Origin: Glaciihabitans sp. INWT7
GTDB lineage: Bacteria > Actinomycetota > Actinomycetes > Actinomycetales > Microbacteriaceae
DNA length: 64,000 nucleotides
Direction: 5' to 3'
Assembly (NCBI RefSeq): GCF_014217685.1
Contig: NZ_CP043653.1
Location: forward strand, 3,042,419-3,106,418
The number at the start of each line of letters is the position of its first letter. Within the stretch, counting starts at the first letter, position 1. This document shows, piece by piece, positions 27,605-36,486 of this stretch. The notes below the pieces were generated by a model. The model was given only the letters and a program-made list of their open reading frames with translations. It was not told the origin of the DNA and did no database searches. The position numbers and the translations under genes are program-made.

Positions 27605-28414
27605 GTGAACGAGACGCGAGATACCGTGCGACAGGCCGTCGTGCTGGTCAGTGCCATAGTCGCCGTGGTCGGCGCCTTCATCGGATCGGGGGCGGCGGGC
27701 GGCACTCCGATCCAGGATGCCGCGGGCGGCGCTCTCGCGGCGGATGCCACCCCCATCGCCCCCGGGGGCCCGGCCTTCGCCATCTGGACCCCGATCTATG
27801 CGGGGCTGCTGGCCTACGCGGTCTGGCAGTCCCTGCCCAAACAGCGTGCCGACGAGCGGCAGCGCCGACTCGGCTACCCGATCGCGGCATCCCTGATCCT
27901 CAACGCGGCCTGGATCCTCAGCATCCAGTTCGGATTCCTCGCCGCCAGCGTTCCGATCATCGCCGGGCTGCTCGTGGTGCTGGTCTGGGCATTCCGCATC
28001 ACTCTCGCCTCACGTCCGAAGAACCTGGTCGAGACGATCGTCGCCGACGGCACTGTCGGGCTCTACCTGGGTTGGGTGTGTGTGGCGACCGCCGCCAACA
28101 TCACGGCCCTTCTCGTCGCCTCCGGATTCCGCGGCTTCGGCCTCGGCGCGGATGCCTGGGCCGTGGTGATCGTGGCGGTCGCCGGCCTCGTCGGCGTTCT
28201 CGTCGCCATCCGCGGGAACGGACGGCTCGCGCCGGCCGTCTCGCTGTCGTGGGGGCTCGCCTGGGTGGCGGTCGCCCGGCTCACCGGAGACCTGCTCTCC
28301 GCTCCGGCAGGGATCGCCGCCATCGTCGCCGTTGCCGTCGTCGTGATCGTCACTGTGGCGCTGCGGATCCGCACCACCCGAAGTGCCTCGAGCCCGAAGG
28401 CGGTGTCCGCATGA
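27605..28414 (+). CDS. TspO/MBR-related membrane protein
   Basis: A 269-aa integral membrane protein with about eight helices. PGGPAFAIWTPIYAGLLAYAVWQSLP matches the PPxxxFxxxWxxxY-type signature of the tryptophan-rich sensory (TspO/MBR) superfamily, in an expanded actinobacterial form. I prefer GTG 27605, which has CGGGAG 6 bases upstream, over ATG 27587, which has no ribosome site and abuts the palindrome. Its stop overlaps the start of the MFS pump (ATGA). TspO proteins bind porphyrins; a link to efflux here is inference. Confidence 0.8.
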   Translation: MNETRDTVRQAVVLVSAIVAVVGAFIGSGAAGGTPIQDAAGGALAADATPIAPGGPAFAIWTPIYAGLLAYAVWQSLPKQRADERQRRLGYPIAASLILNAAWILSIQFGFLAASVPIIAGLLVVLVWAFRITLASRPKNLVETIVADGTVGLYLGWVCVATAANITALLVASGFRGFGLGADAWAVVIVAVAGLVGVLVAIRGNGRLAPAVSLSWGLAWVAVARLTGDLLSAPAGIAAIVAVAVVVIVTVALRIRTTRSASSPKAVSA

Positions 28415-30045
28415 GCGAGGTCGCGCAGGGTTCCTCCCGCCGCCGGTGGGCCGGGCTCGTCTTCATCAGCATCGCCGTCGCTCTGATCATCGTCGACTCG
28501 ACGATCGTGAACGTGGCGATCCCGTCGATCATCAAGGATCTTGGCATCACCTCCACGCAGGTGCAGTGGGTGCAAGAGAGCTACACGCTCGTGTTCGCCG
28601 CCCTGCTGCTCGTGTTCGGAACGCTCGCCGACCGCTACGGCCGACGCAAGATGCTCATCATCGGCGTCACCATCTTCGCGCTCGCGTCGATCCTCGCGGC
28701 GTTCTCGCAAACCGGCGACCTGCTCATCGGATCGCGGGTGATCCAGGGCATCGGCGGTGCGATGGTGCTTCCGACCACCCTCTCGATCATCAATGCCACC
28801 TTCCGCGGCCGAGAGCGCGGAATCGCCTTCGCCGTGTGGGGTTCGACGATCGGCGGAATGGTCGCCGTCGGCCCTTTGCTCGGCGGCTGGCTCACCACCT
28901 ACTTCTCCTGGCGCTGGGCCTTCGGCATCAACATCCCATTCGGCATCCTGATCATCGTCGGCACTCTCCTCTTCGTGATCGAGTCGAAGGCCACCGACGT
29001 GCGAAGGATCGATGTCGTCGGCGCGATCCTCTCCATCGTGACCAGCGCGACGCTGGTCTTCGGGCTGATCGAGGGCCGCACCTACGGCTGGTGGCTGGTG
29101 AACAAGCCGCTCACGATCGGCAACTGGACCTGGCCCTTCGATCTCTCGATCATCCCGCTCGTCTTCGCCGTGACGATCCTTGCCGGCGCCGCCTTCGTGC
29201 TCTGGGGACTCCATCGCCAGCGGGTGGGCAAGACGACGCTTCTCGCCTTCAGCCTCTTCTCCATCCCCTCATTCCGCAACGGAAACATCGCCGCGCTCAT
29301 CGTCTCCCTCGGCGAATTCGGCATCATCCTCTCCCTCCCACTGTGGCTGCAGAATGTGCTGGGCTACGACGCCCTCCAGACCGGTTTCGTGCTGCTCGCC
29401 CTCGCCATCGGCTCCTTCGTCGCGAGCGGCTTCGCGGGTGCTTTCGGCAACCGGGTCTCCCCGGTCACCATCGTGCGCGTAGGCCTGCTCGCCGAGATCA
29501 TTGGCGTCAGCGGTCTCGGATTCGTTATCTCGGCGAACGCGACCTGGCTCATGATTGTGCCGTTCCTCTTCGTCTACGGCTTCGGAGTTGGTCTCGCCAC
29601 CGCGCAGCTGACCGGCGTCGTGCTGAAGGACGTGCCGATCGAAGCGAGCGGACAGGGATCCGGCACCTCGAGCACAGCACGCCAGATCGGATCAGCCCTC
29701 GGAATCGCCATCCTCGGCACGATCCTCTTCACCTCGGCGGGAACCGCCCTCGACTCGCGGCTGTCGCAGCTGCCGGAGGCCCAGCGCACCCAGATCGTCA
29801 ACGCCGTGGTCGACAGCGCCGGGGCCGCCATCCCGGGTCTCGAGAAGCAGAGTGCCTCGATCGCAGAAGACGCCCGCATCGCCTTCAGCGACGCCACCCG
29901 GTTCTCCGCCTTCTCGGCCGCCGGATTCCTCGTGCTCGGGTTCCTCGCGACCCTGCGACTCAGCGGGGTTTCCCGCGATCGCGAGGAGGAACTCGAGGCT
30001 GCGGAATCCGCCGTGCCGGCGGGTCACGAGAGACCAACGTCCTAG
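28411..30045 (+). CDS. MFS drug-efflux transporter, 14-TM DHA2/EmrB-QacA type
   Basis: A 544-aa 14-helix proton antiporter. Motif LIIVDSTIVNVAIPSI in TM1 (motif D1), ADRYGRRKMLIIG (motif A) and GGAMVLPTTLSIINATF (motif C-like) are clear. It is translationally coupled to the TspO-like gene and divergent from marR, forming a regulated drug-efflux cassette. A second member of the family is cut by the left window edge. Confidence 0.95.
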   Translation: MSEVAQGSSRRRWAGLVFISIAVALIIVDSTIVNVAIPSIIKDLGITSTQVQWVQESYTLVFAALLLVFGTLADRYGRRKMLIIGVTIFALASILAAFSQTGDLLIGSRVIQGIGGAMVLPTTLSIINATFRGRERGIAFAVWGSTIGGMVAVGPLLGGWLTTYFSWRWAFGINIPFGILIIVGTLLFVIESKATDVRRIDVVGAILSIVTSATLVFGLIEGRTYGWWLVNKPLTIGNWTWPFDLSIIPLVFAVTILAGAAFVLWGLHRQRVGKTTLLAFSLFSIPSFRNGNIAALIVSLGEFGIILSLPLWLQNVLGYDALQTGFVLLALAIGSFVASGFAGAFGNRVSPVTIVRVGLLAEIIGVSGLGFVISANATWLMIVPFLFVYGFGVGLATAQLTGVVLKDVPIEASGQGSGTSSTARQIGSALGIAILGTILFTSAGTALDSRLSQLPEAQRTQIVNAVVDSAGAAIPGLEKQSASIAEDARIAFSDATRFSAFSAAGFLVLGFLATLRLSGVSRDREEELEAAESAVPAGHERPTS

Positions 30046-30127
30046 CTTCGCAAACCGTGCCTTCACGGTGGGCGCGGAGCGAAGTGCGATGGCAACCGCT
30101 CGAAGAATTCGACTGGGCCAGCGACGT

Positions 30128-30147
30128 GTGACCCCAATGGGGGTCAC
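30128..30147 (+). terminator. Perfect 8-bp hairpin after the MFS gene
   Basis: GTGACCCC (30128-30135) and GGGGTCAC (30140-30147) enclose AATG. It lies 82 bp after the MFS stop and is followed by an A/T-rich patch (30150-30180), so it may terminate efflux transcription or act as an operator for the downstream polysaccharide genes. Confidence 0.5.
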
Positions 30148-30180
30148 GTAGAAAAAGGCTTTGGTGTATATTTTTGGTAT

Positions 30181-30345
30181 CCCTCGATGGTGAGGGCGCC
30201 ACCCGCATTGAGAGACTATCCCGACAGTCTTTCCTTCGCGACGACTACCCGGTCGTCCCGTTTGTTGTTCGTTATGTCCCCCGCTACCCGGCGGTTCTCA
30301 TACGCGGTTCCCTGTAAGACCCGAAGAACTACAGGACAGTACCCG
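30181..30345 (+). promoter_or_regulatory. Structured leader before the exopolysaccharide priming transferase
   Basis: No gene is seen in 30046-30345. The leader can fold at least three small hairpins: AGACT/AGTCT (30213-30230, loop ATCCCGAC), GACGAC/GTCGTC (30240-30257, loop TACCCG) and CCGC/GCGG (30281-30294, loop TACCCG). TACCCG recurs at 30340-30345, directly abutting the start codon. An A/T-rich stretch at 30161-30180 (TGTATATTTTTGGTAT) is the likely promoter region. A regulatory RNA role is inference. Confidence 0.4.
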
Positions 30346-30346
30346 A
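30340..30346 (+). promoter_or_regulatory. TACCCGA box abutting the sugar transferase start
   Basis: TACCCGA; its last A is the A of the ATG at 30346. One of six such boxes before gene starts in this window. Confidence 0.35.
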
Positions 30347-31875
30347 TGAATGAATTGACGGTCCCCCGACCCGTTAAAAGTTTTACAGCCCGTCGAAGCG
30401 CCCGGCTCCACGCGCTTCCCGAGCGACAGCGAATGCTCCCGCGTTCGCTTTCCGGCGTCGCCTGGGCACGTGCGTATCGCACTCGCCTCCGAGTCACAGA
30501 CACCATTGTGATTCTCGCGTCGGTGTCTCTCGGATACGTGATGCGTCTTCTGTTCGAACCCGACCTGTTCGCTGAGAACGGTTCGCTTCTCCGCTTCGGG
30601 CTCGGTTCCGTTGCGGTCGTAGCCCTATGGGCGATCAGCCTCGACGCTTTCCGCTCACGCGACCTCAAGGTAGTGGGAATCGGCCAAGACGAATACCGGC
30701 GAATCGTAGCCGCGTGCTTCACTTTCTTCGGAACCCTCGCGATGGTGTTCGTGGTCGGCGGGATCATGAGCGCTCAGTGGTTCTTCGTTGTCGCTGCCCC
30801 GCTAGGCACGATCGGACTTCTCCTCGGCCGCTGGTCCTGGCGGAAATGGCTGATTCGACAGCGAGCCTTCGGCCATTTCCTATCGCGGGTGGTCGTCGTC
30901 GGCAAACGCAAAGACGTGATCAAGGTCATCCGCCAGATCGACCGTAACTCCAGTGCGAACTATTCGGTCGTCGGCGCCGTCATTGACAAGCACGACACTG
31001 AGGCAGACGACGGAGTGCTGCGGGACATCCGCGTGCACCGCGGACTCGACAAGGTGGCTGACTTCGCCGGCTCGATCGAGTGCGACGGCATCGTCGTCGC
31101 CGGGCAGCCGACACGCCGGGGGGATTTCATTCAGGATCTGGCGTGGGAGCTCGAGGGCAGGTCGCTCGAGCTGATTCTCGCGACGAGCCTGGCGAATGTC
31201 GCCGGACCCAGGATTCACTTTCGACCGGTCGATGGCTTACCGCTTATCCACGTCGAGATCCCGCAGTTCGACGGCGGGAAACACGTCACAAAGCGAGTGA
31301 TGGATATCGTTCTCGCGACGATCGCACTGGTGGTGCTCTCCCCTCTCCTCGTGGTGATCGGCATCCTCGTGCGACTCGAGAGCGACGGTCCTGCGCTTTT
31401 CACTCAGCAGCGCGTCGGCCGAAACGGAGTGCCGTTCCAGATCTTCAAGTTCCGATCAATGACTGCCGATGCGCCCGAACGCCTCTCCGAACTGCGTGAT
31501 GCCAGTGAAGGCAACGGTGTACTCTTCAAAATCAAAAATGATCCCCGCGTGACCAAACTCGGGCGCGTGCTGCGTAAATACTCGCTTGATGAACTCCCGC
31601 AGATCTGGAATGTCTTGATCGGCGACATGAGCCTCGTAGGCCCACGTCCGCCCCTCCCTGTCGAGGTGGACGGGTATGAAGATCGTGTGCGCCGTCGCCT
31701 GTACATCAAACCCGGGCTCACCGGAATGTGGCAGATCAACGGTCGATCGACCTTGAGCTGGGAAGACAGTGTGCGCCTCGATCTCTATTACGTGGAGAAC
31801 TGGTCCGTCGTTGGTGACTTGATGATCATGTGGCGAACCGTGAAAGTAATCATCGCGCCGGTGGGGGCATACTGA
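30346..31875 (+). CDS. Polyprenyl glycosylphosphotransferase (initiating sugar-phosphate transferase)
   Basis: A 509-aa enzyme that should load the first sugar phosphate onto undecaprenyl phosphate and so start exopolysaccharide repeat assembly. The N-terminal half has about four transmembrane helices and a CoA-binding-like domain (VVVVGKRKDVIKVIRQID). The C-terminal bacterial sugar transferase domain (about 310-505) shows KRVMDIVLATIALVVLSPLL, GRNGVPFQIFKFRSM, LRKYSLDELPQIWNVLIGDMSLVGPRPP and KPGLTGMWQINGRS. ATG 30346 has only a weak AGGA. First gene of the polysaccharide locus. Confidence 0.95.
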   Translation: MNELTVPRPVKSFTARRSARLHALPERQRMLPRSLSGVAWARAYRTRLRVTDTIVILASVSLGYVMRLLFEPDLFAENGSLLRFGLGSVAVVALWAISLDAFRSRDLKVVGIGQDEYRRIVAACFTFFGTLAMVFVVGGIMSAQWFFVVAAPLGTIGLLLGRWSWRKWLIRQRAFGHFLSRVVVVGKRKDVIKVIRQIDRNSSANYSVVGAVIDKHDTEADDGVLRDIRVHRGLDKVADFAGSIECDGIVVAGQPTRRGDFIQDLAWELEGRSLELILATSLANVAGPRIHFRPVDGLPLIHVEIPQFDGGKHVTKRVMDIVLATIALVVLSPLLVVIGILVRLESDGPALFTQQRVGRNGVPFQIFKFRSMTADAPERLSELRDASEGNGVLFKIKNDPRVTKLGRVLRKYSLDELPQIWNVLIGDMSLVGPRPPLPVEVDGYEDRVRRRLYIKPGLTGMWQINGRSTLSWEDSVRLDLYYVENWSVVGDLMIMWRTVKVIIAPVGAY

Positions 31876-31913
31876 TTCACGCATCGGCGAACCCAGAAAC
31901 TACTCTGGGTGTT

Positions 31914-33083
31914 GTGCGTACAATACTGGTCGCCAATCCGTCTGCCGACGTCTACGGCTCCGATCTCCAGATGCTCGAGAGCATCTCCGCCATGGTCGGT
32001 CAGGGCTGGCGAGTGGTTGTCGCCCTGCCAGCCGGTGGTCGGCTAGTGCCGCAGATGGAGGCGCGCGGAGCAGAGGTCCACATCGTCGACTTTCCTGTGC
32101 TCAGGCGTGCGAACGCATCCGTTATCGGAGTCTTGACACTTGCGCGCGACGGCCTTCTGGCTCTGGGGCGAATGCGCTCTATGATCATGTCGACGGGCGC
32201 AGACCTCGTATATGTCAACACCGTCACCCTTCCCTGGTGGATTCTGGCTACCAGGCTGGCGCGCCGCAAGGTGATCGTGCACGTTCACGAGGCCGAGACG
32301 GAAGATAGTCGCGCCATTCGCTTCGCTCTGAATTTCCCCCTGCTGTTTGCGCACGCACTCATCCTCATCAGTCGCTCGACCCGAGATGCGACTACTGGAT
32401 CGGTCCCAGGGCTCAGAGGCAGGTCCCACCTCATCTATAACGGTGTGGATCGAGCCCCGGCACCGAGAGTTCGTCGTGAGATCGTGGAGAACAGTCCCCT
32501 TAATCTGGCAATCGTTTGCCGGCTCTCCCCTCGCAAGGCGCCGGACGTCGCCATTGAGGCGGTCGCGATTCTTCGAGGACGGGGAATCGATGCCCGCCTT
32601 GACATTTGCGGCACTCCCTTCGAAGGCTATGAGTGGTTCGAGAAAGCACTTCGCGATCGGGCCGCGCACGCCGACGTAGCCGGAAGCATTTCTTTTTCTG
32701 GCTACGTGTCGCCGATCTGGAGCGCGCTGGACGCCGCGGACATCGTTGTGGCTCCCTCACTGAGGGAGCCATTCGGAAACGCCGTCATCGAGGCTCAGCT
32801 GTCGGGTCGGCCCATTGTGGCCTCACGGGCTCTAGGCCACACCGAATCGATCGTCAGCGGCACCTCCGGGCTCCTGGTGACCCCCGGTGACCCTGTCGCA
32901 CTTGCCGACGCTGTCGAGAAGATCTACTCGACACCTCAACTCGCTTCCTCCCTCGCACAGGGCGGGCGACAGAGTGCCCTGAACAATTTCTCCAGCAAAC
33001 GCTATGCCCGAGATATCGTCGGTCTGATCGATTCGACCGTGTCGGGCAAGCGCGCCTCTACCCCAGAGAAGGCGCGTCGATAG
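31914..33083 (+). CDS. Glycosyltransferase family 4
   Basis: A 389-aa GT-B glycosyltransferase. The N-terminal domain opens RTILVANPSADVYGSDLQML. The C-terminal domain carries LAIVCRLSPRKAPDVAIEAVAIL and the nucleotide-sugar site PSLREPFGNAVIEAQLSGRPIV with the E-x7-E motif. I use GTG 31914, since the upstream residues overlap the tail of the sugar transferase frame and look non-coding. It probably adds the second or a later sugar. Confidence 0.92.
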   Translation: MRTILVANPSADVYGSDLQMLESISAMVGQGWRVVVALPAGGRLVPQMEARGAEVHIVDFPVLRRANASVIGVLTLARDGLLALGRMRSMIMSTGADLVYVNTVTLPWWILATRLARRKVIVHVHEAETEDSRAIRFALNFPLLFAHALILISRSTRDATTGSVPGLRGRSHLIYNGVDRAPAPRVRREIVENSPLNLAIVCRLSPRKAPDVAIEAVAILRGRGIDARLDICGTPFEGYEWFEKALRDRAAHADVAGSISFSGYVSPIWSALDAADIVVAPSLREPFGNAVIEAQLSGRPIVASRALGHTESIVSGTSGLLVTPGDPVALADAVEKIYSTPQLASSLAQGGRQSALNNFSSKRYARDIVGLIDSTVSGKRASTPEKARR

Positions 33084-33143
33084 CAGCGGTGCCGGGACAC
33101 CAATGGCTCAGCGGAACCACCCTCGACCTACATCACCGAACGG

Positions 33144-34031
33144 TCAGTGGCTGAACTCGTCGACCAGCTGTTTGGTATTGATGATGTTCGCCTTGCTCGA
33201 TGCACCGAAGACTATCGACTCGATATTGGGCTGCTCACTGATCCACCGGATCGCCTCTCGAGCCGGAATAGCCCCGGAGGCGAAGACCGACATCGCGACC
33301 GCCCGGAATCGATGGTTCTCCAATACCTCGTGATATCCCTCGATGCCACCAGACATCCGGAAGCCGATTTTGTTGATGTTCGAGCAGACGATCGGATTCT
33401 CGATACCGAGCCGCTCGAACCTCGTGAGAAGCATCGGCAAATTCATCGTGATGAAACCGGGCTCTGCCCCGTACCGCTTCCTCACATGGTTAGCAAAAAT
33501 CGTGAAAGCATCGTCGAAACCGAGCCCGAGAAGCAGATCCACCACCACGTTCTGGAGCCAGATGACCGGGGTTTTCAGGTCGCGGAACATCGCCATCTCA
33601 GCGTCAACGAGAAGCGTGATCAGGCCCTCGACATCCTTCCGCGCCAGCGAGGCACCACCGCGGAGCATCGCATTAACGATGCCTTCCTCTGGGAGGAACT
33701 TTCGCACGGCACCCATCATGCCGTTCTCGGTCACCGCGTCGGCATACTTGTGTGCGTAAGGCATTCCCGGGAAAAACGTGAACTCCGAGTATCGTTCCGG
33801 GTTATTTCGCACCCGGTCGGCGACCTGCGCGATGCGCTCGTGTGTGGTGCACATAAAGGTGGTGATGCCGGCGTCATAGGCGTCGTCAAGCACCGCCATC
33901 ACCGCGTCGAGCTCCTGGAATCGCATCGCCTGAGCTCGAGCCTTCTCCTCTGACATGTGGTTCACGCCGAAGAACTGGTTATCTCCGAAAAGCAGGCGAT
34001 CCATGGCTGTGGTCTCCGTTGTATCGGTCAT
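33144..34031 (-). CDS. TIM-barrel-like protein of unknown function in the polysaccharide locus
   Basis: A 295-aa soluble protein. The order of secondary-structure-like blocks (LLFGDNQFFGVNH, DDAYDAGITTFMCTT, KTPVIWLQNVV, NPIVCSNINKIGFRM, IESIVFGASSKANI) suggests an alpha/beta barrel related to aldo/keto reductases, but the AKR catalytic Tyr/Lys pair is not apparent. It is the last of three minus-strand genes coupled by 4-bp overlaps (glycosyltransferase, Gfo/Idh oxidoreductase, this gene), so it probably modifies a sugar with the oxidoreductase. Function not assigned. Confidence 0.7.
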   Translation of the reverse strand: MTDTTETTAMDRLLFGDNQFFGVNHMSEEKARAQAMRFQELDAVMAVLDDAYDAGITTFMCTTHERIAQVADRVRNNPERYSEFTFFPGMPYAHKYADAVTENGMMGAVRKFLPEEGIVNAMLRGGASLARKDVEGLITLLVDAEMAMFRDLKTPVIWLQNVVVDLLLGLGFDDAFTIFANHVRKRYGAEPGFITMNLPMLLTRFERLGIENPIVCSNINKIGFRMSGGIEGYHEVLENHRFRAVAMSVFASGAIPAREAIRWISEQPNIESIVFGASSKANIINTKQLVDEFSH

Positions 34032-35122
34032 GAGCGACGCCCGAACAGCCCGCGCTTCACGCCTGGCTTCTCTGCGACGACAACCCCGTCATCCCTCGTC
34101 GCTGGTCCGGCTGCAGCATCAATCGTGAGAAGCTCGAGCACGCGGTCAGTCGTCGAAGCGCTGGCAAAACTGTTGATGTCATCGAGTTGATGATTCTCGA
34201 CGCGTTGGACGAAGTGGTCCAGTTGGGCGCTGTACTCCTCACCGCGCAGATAGAACCAGACATTCTCGGTGAGCTCAGTCGTGTATTTTACATTCCAGCC
34301 CTTCTCGTAGCCCTCGATATCCGGGGCTGTGTCGCGAAGGAAGACCTGAACTTCTTGGCGGTCCGCGTGAATTCTGCCCGCCGTGCCGCTGATCGTGATT
34401 TGGGTGGTCATCTTCCGATAAGACTCGTCGGACCAGTTGACCGACAGCTGTGCACTCACGTTTTCGGGGTAGTAGAGCGTACTGAACACCTCGTCCTCCG
34501 TGTTTTCGGAGAAGATGCTACCGAGAATCGTGCCACCGACTCCGACCGGAGCACCTGCATACCAACTGAGCAGGTCGACGGGATGCGCGGCATAGTCGTA
34601 GAGGCATCCGCCGCCCTCCGTGCGCTGGCTGCGCCAGGTCGACCCTTTGGATTTCAGTACCACGGGTCCATATGCCTCTGCGAGTATGTGAGTAACACGG
34701 CCGATCGCACCGGCCTCGAGCAAAGCTTTCACCTCTCGGAAGGCTCCAACAAATCGGTTGTGGTACCCCACCTGGGTAACGAGGCCCTTGGCGTCCGCGA
34801 TCTCTGCTAACTCCGTCGATTCCTTGGAGGTAAGCGTCAACGGCTTCTCACAGAAGACGTTGAGGCCTTTTTCCAACGCCGCCTTCACCATCGGACCGTG
34901 AAAGCGGGTGGGGGTAGCAATGAGCAGCGCATCCAATTCGACCTTCTCGAGCATCAATTCAAAGTCCGTGAAGGATTGCAGCCCTGTGTACTTGGAAAGC
35001 ACGTTAAGGATGTACCCGGTCGAGTCGACCACCGCATCGACCCTCACCTCCGGGTGAGCCTTGATCATCGCAAGGTGGGACAGACCCATCTTTCCGAGCC
35101 CTACTACTCCGACGCGTATCAC
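34028..35122 (-). CDS. Gfo/Idh/MocA family NAD(P)-dependent oxidoreductase
   Basis: A 364-aa two-domain oxidoreductase. The Rossmann motif GVVGLGKMG (5-13), IATPTRFH (68-75) and the catalytic-lysine motif EKPLTL (92-97) are present; GGGCLYDYAAHPVDLLSWY is the C-terminal substrate-side block with its histidine. It likely oxidises or epimerises a nucleotide sugar for the polysaccharide. It overlaps both neighbours by 4 bp. Confidence 0.94.
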   Translation of the reverse strand: MIRVGVVGLGKMGLSHLAMIKAHPEVRVDAVVDSTGYILNVLSKYTGLQSFTDFELMLEKVELDALLIATPTRFHGPMVKAALEKGLNVFCEKPLTLTSKESTELAEIADAKGLVTQVGYHNRFVGAFREVKALLEAGAIGRVTHILAEAYGPVVLKSKGSTWRSQRTEGGGCLYDYAAHPVDLLSWYAGAPVGVGGTILGSIFSENTEDEVFSTLYYPENVSAQLSVNWSDESYRKMTTQITISGTAGRIHADRQEVQVFLRDTAPDIEGYEKGWNVKYTTELTENVWFYLRGEEYSAQLDHFVQRVENHQLDDINSFASASTTDRVLELLTIDAAAGPATRDDGVVVAEKPGVKRGLFGRRS

Positions 35123-36297
35123 TTGCTTCCCTTCCAGAGGTCTGTGTCAGATGTTGCCAATAACCGCGGATCGACGCGGCGATTCAGAAGTTCCTGATAC
35201 TGGCCACCGATGCGTTCCCAGGTGAATTCCGCCGCGTGCCGTGCCCGGCTCGCGGAGCCCAGCTCGGCTCGGAGGGCAGAATCACCGAGCAAGCGGGTCA
35301 CCGCAGAAGCAACGTCCTCGGCGGTCCGGAAGTAGAGCGCACCCTGATCGACGACCCAGCGGTTATAAGGGTTGTCGTGGGCGATCACCGGATTGCCTGC
35401 GGCCATCGCCTCCACCAGCGAGGGATTCGTTCCGCCCACCGTGTGGCCGTGCAGGTAGCCGGAGGCATGAAACCGAATTGCCGCCAGGTCTCCGGGGTCA
35501 TAGATCGCGCCCAGGAAGACTACCTCGTCGCTGGCTGCCTCCATGACTGAGCGGTGGTACTCGTCTGTAGCAGGGGTGTAGTTGCCCAGAACCACCAGGC
35601 TGTGTCCGCGATGTTCAGCAGAGAATCCCTCCACGAGTTCGAGAATCGTGTTCTCCGGAATCGGGCGGCAGATCAGCGTGAGGTACTCACCCGGTACCAG
35701 CCCGCGAGCCGTCACCGGCGCAATGGATGCCTCAGAGATCGCATTCGCACCGTAAGTGATCGTGGTGAGCTTGGATCGGCGGGCGCGGGTGGCAAGGTAA
35801 TCCTCGATTACGGGGTGGTCCGCGATGAGGTCGTTCCCCACCCAGCACGCGATCCGCTCGTTGGTCCAGAGAATGGATTGCTTGACCTTGCCCCAGCGGG
35901 CGCGCGACCACTCGATGCCATCCATATTGATCACGTTCGGTATGCGCTTTATCCGCTGGATTACGTTGAACACGGCCGTGTTGTAGCCGAAGGTCAAGCA
36001 GACGTCACCAAATTTCGAAGCGTGCAAGATGGACTTGAGGTCGAACTGCGCGGTGCCGAGCCACCCTTCGCGCGCCACCGGGATATTGACCCGCTCGATC
36101 CCGTGCCAAACGTCCTCCCACATCGCACCGGAGCGCGGGACCTGGCAGTAGATGATGACGCGCCAGCCCTCGTCCCGCAGAAATAGTCCCACGTTCTCGG
36201 CCGCAGTCTCGAAGCCCCCATAGTTGGCCGGCACCCCGTGCGTGCCGAGGATGCGCACGGTTCGCATCTTGGTGACGGCGGGTCTTCGGGAATTCAT
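35119..36297 (-). CDS. Glycosyltransferase with DUF1972 N-terminal domain
   Basis: A 392-aa GT-B enzyme. RILGTHGVPANYGGFETAAENVGLFL (about 15-40) is the DUF1972 signature of rhamnosyltransferase-like proteins. INMDGIEWSRARWG and the C-terminal HTVGGTNPSLVEAMAAGNPVIA are the donor-binding blocks. ATG 36297 is used; ATG 36267 (MRTVRIL) is an alternative without ribosome site. First gene of the minus-strand trio, with a TACCCGA box 34 bp upstream. Confidence 0.9.
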   Translation of the reverse strand: MNSRRPAVTKMRTVRILGTHGVPANYGGFETAAENVGLFLRDEGWRVIIYCQVPRSGAMWEDVWHGIERVNIPVAREGWLGTAQFDLKSILHASKFGDVCLTFGYNTAVFNVIQRIKRIPNVINMDGIEWSRARWGKVKQSILWTNERIACWVGNDLIADHPVIEDYLATRARRSKLTTITYGANAISEASIAPVTARGLVPGEYLTLICRPIPENTILELVEGFSAEHRGHSLVVLGNYTPATDEYHRSVMEAASDEVVFLGAIYDPGDLAAIRFHASGYLHGHTVGGTNPSLVEAMAAGNPVIAHDNPYNRWVVDQGALYFRTAEDVASAVTRLLGDSALRAELGSASRARHAAEFTWERIGGQYQELLNRRVDPRLLATSDTDLWKGSK

Positions 36298-36331
36298 GAG
36301 GGGCTACAACTCCAGTCTGTGTCGGCAGCAG

Positions 36332-36338
36332 TCGGGTA
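36332..36338 (-). promoter_or_regulatory. TACCCGA box before the DUF1972 glycosyltransferase
   Basis: Context CCGCTATACCCGACT on the minus strand, 34 bases before the start. It shares the CCGC prefix with the boxes at 42052 and 51098. Confidence 0.3.
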
Positions 36339-36486
36339 TAGCGGCCGGTTTCGTCAGCATCGACGGGAGAGATGAATTCTACGTGAGTGACCCATGCGGC
36401 GACGCTCCCCACAACGAGGGGGAGACTCGGATGGCCCCTGTAGTGTTTGCTGTTCTCTACCCCCATTCGAACCCCAGGAGCCCCCG

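Noticed and set aside
28383-30131. A 582-codon alternative frame over the MFS gene
   Set aside because: Arginine/histidine-rich shadow of the MFS reading frame; no recognisable domains.
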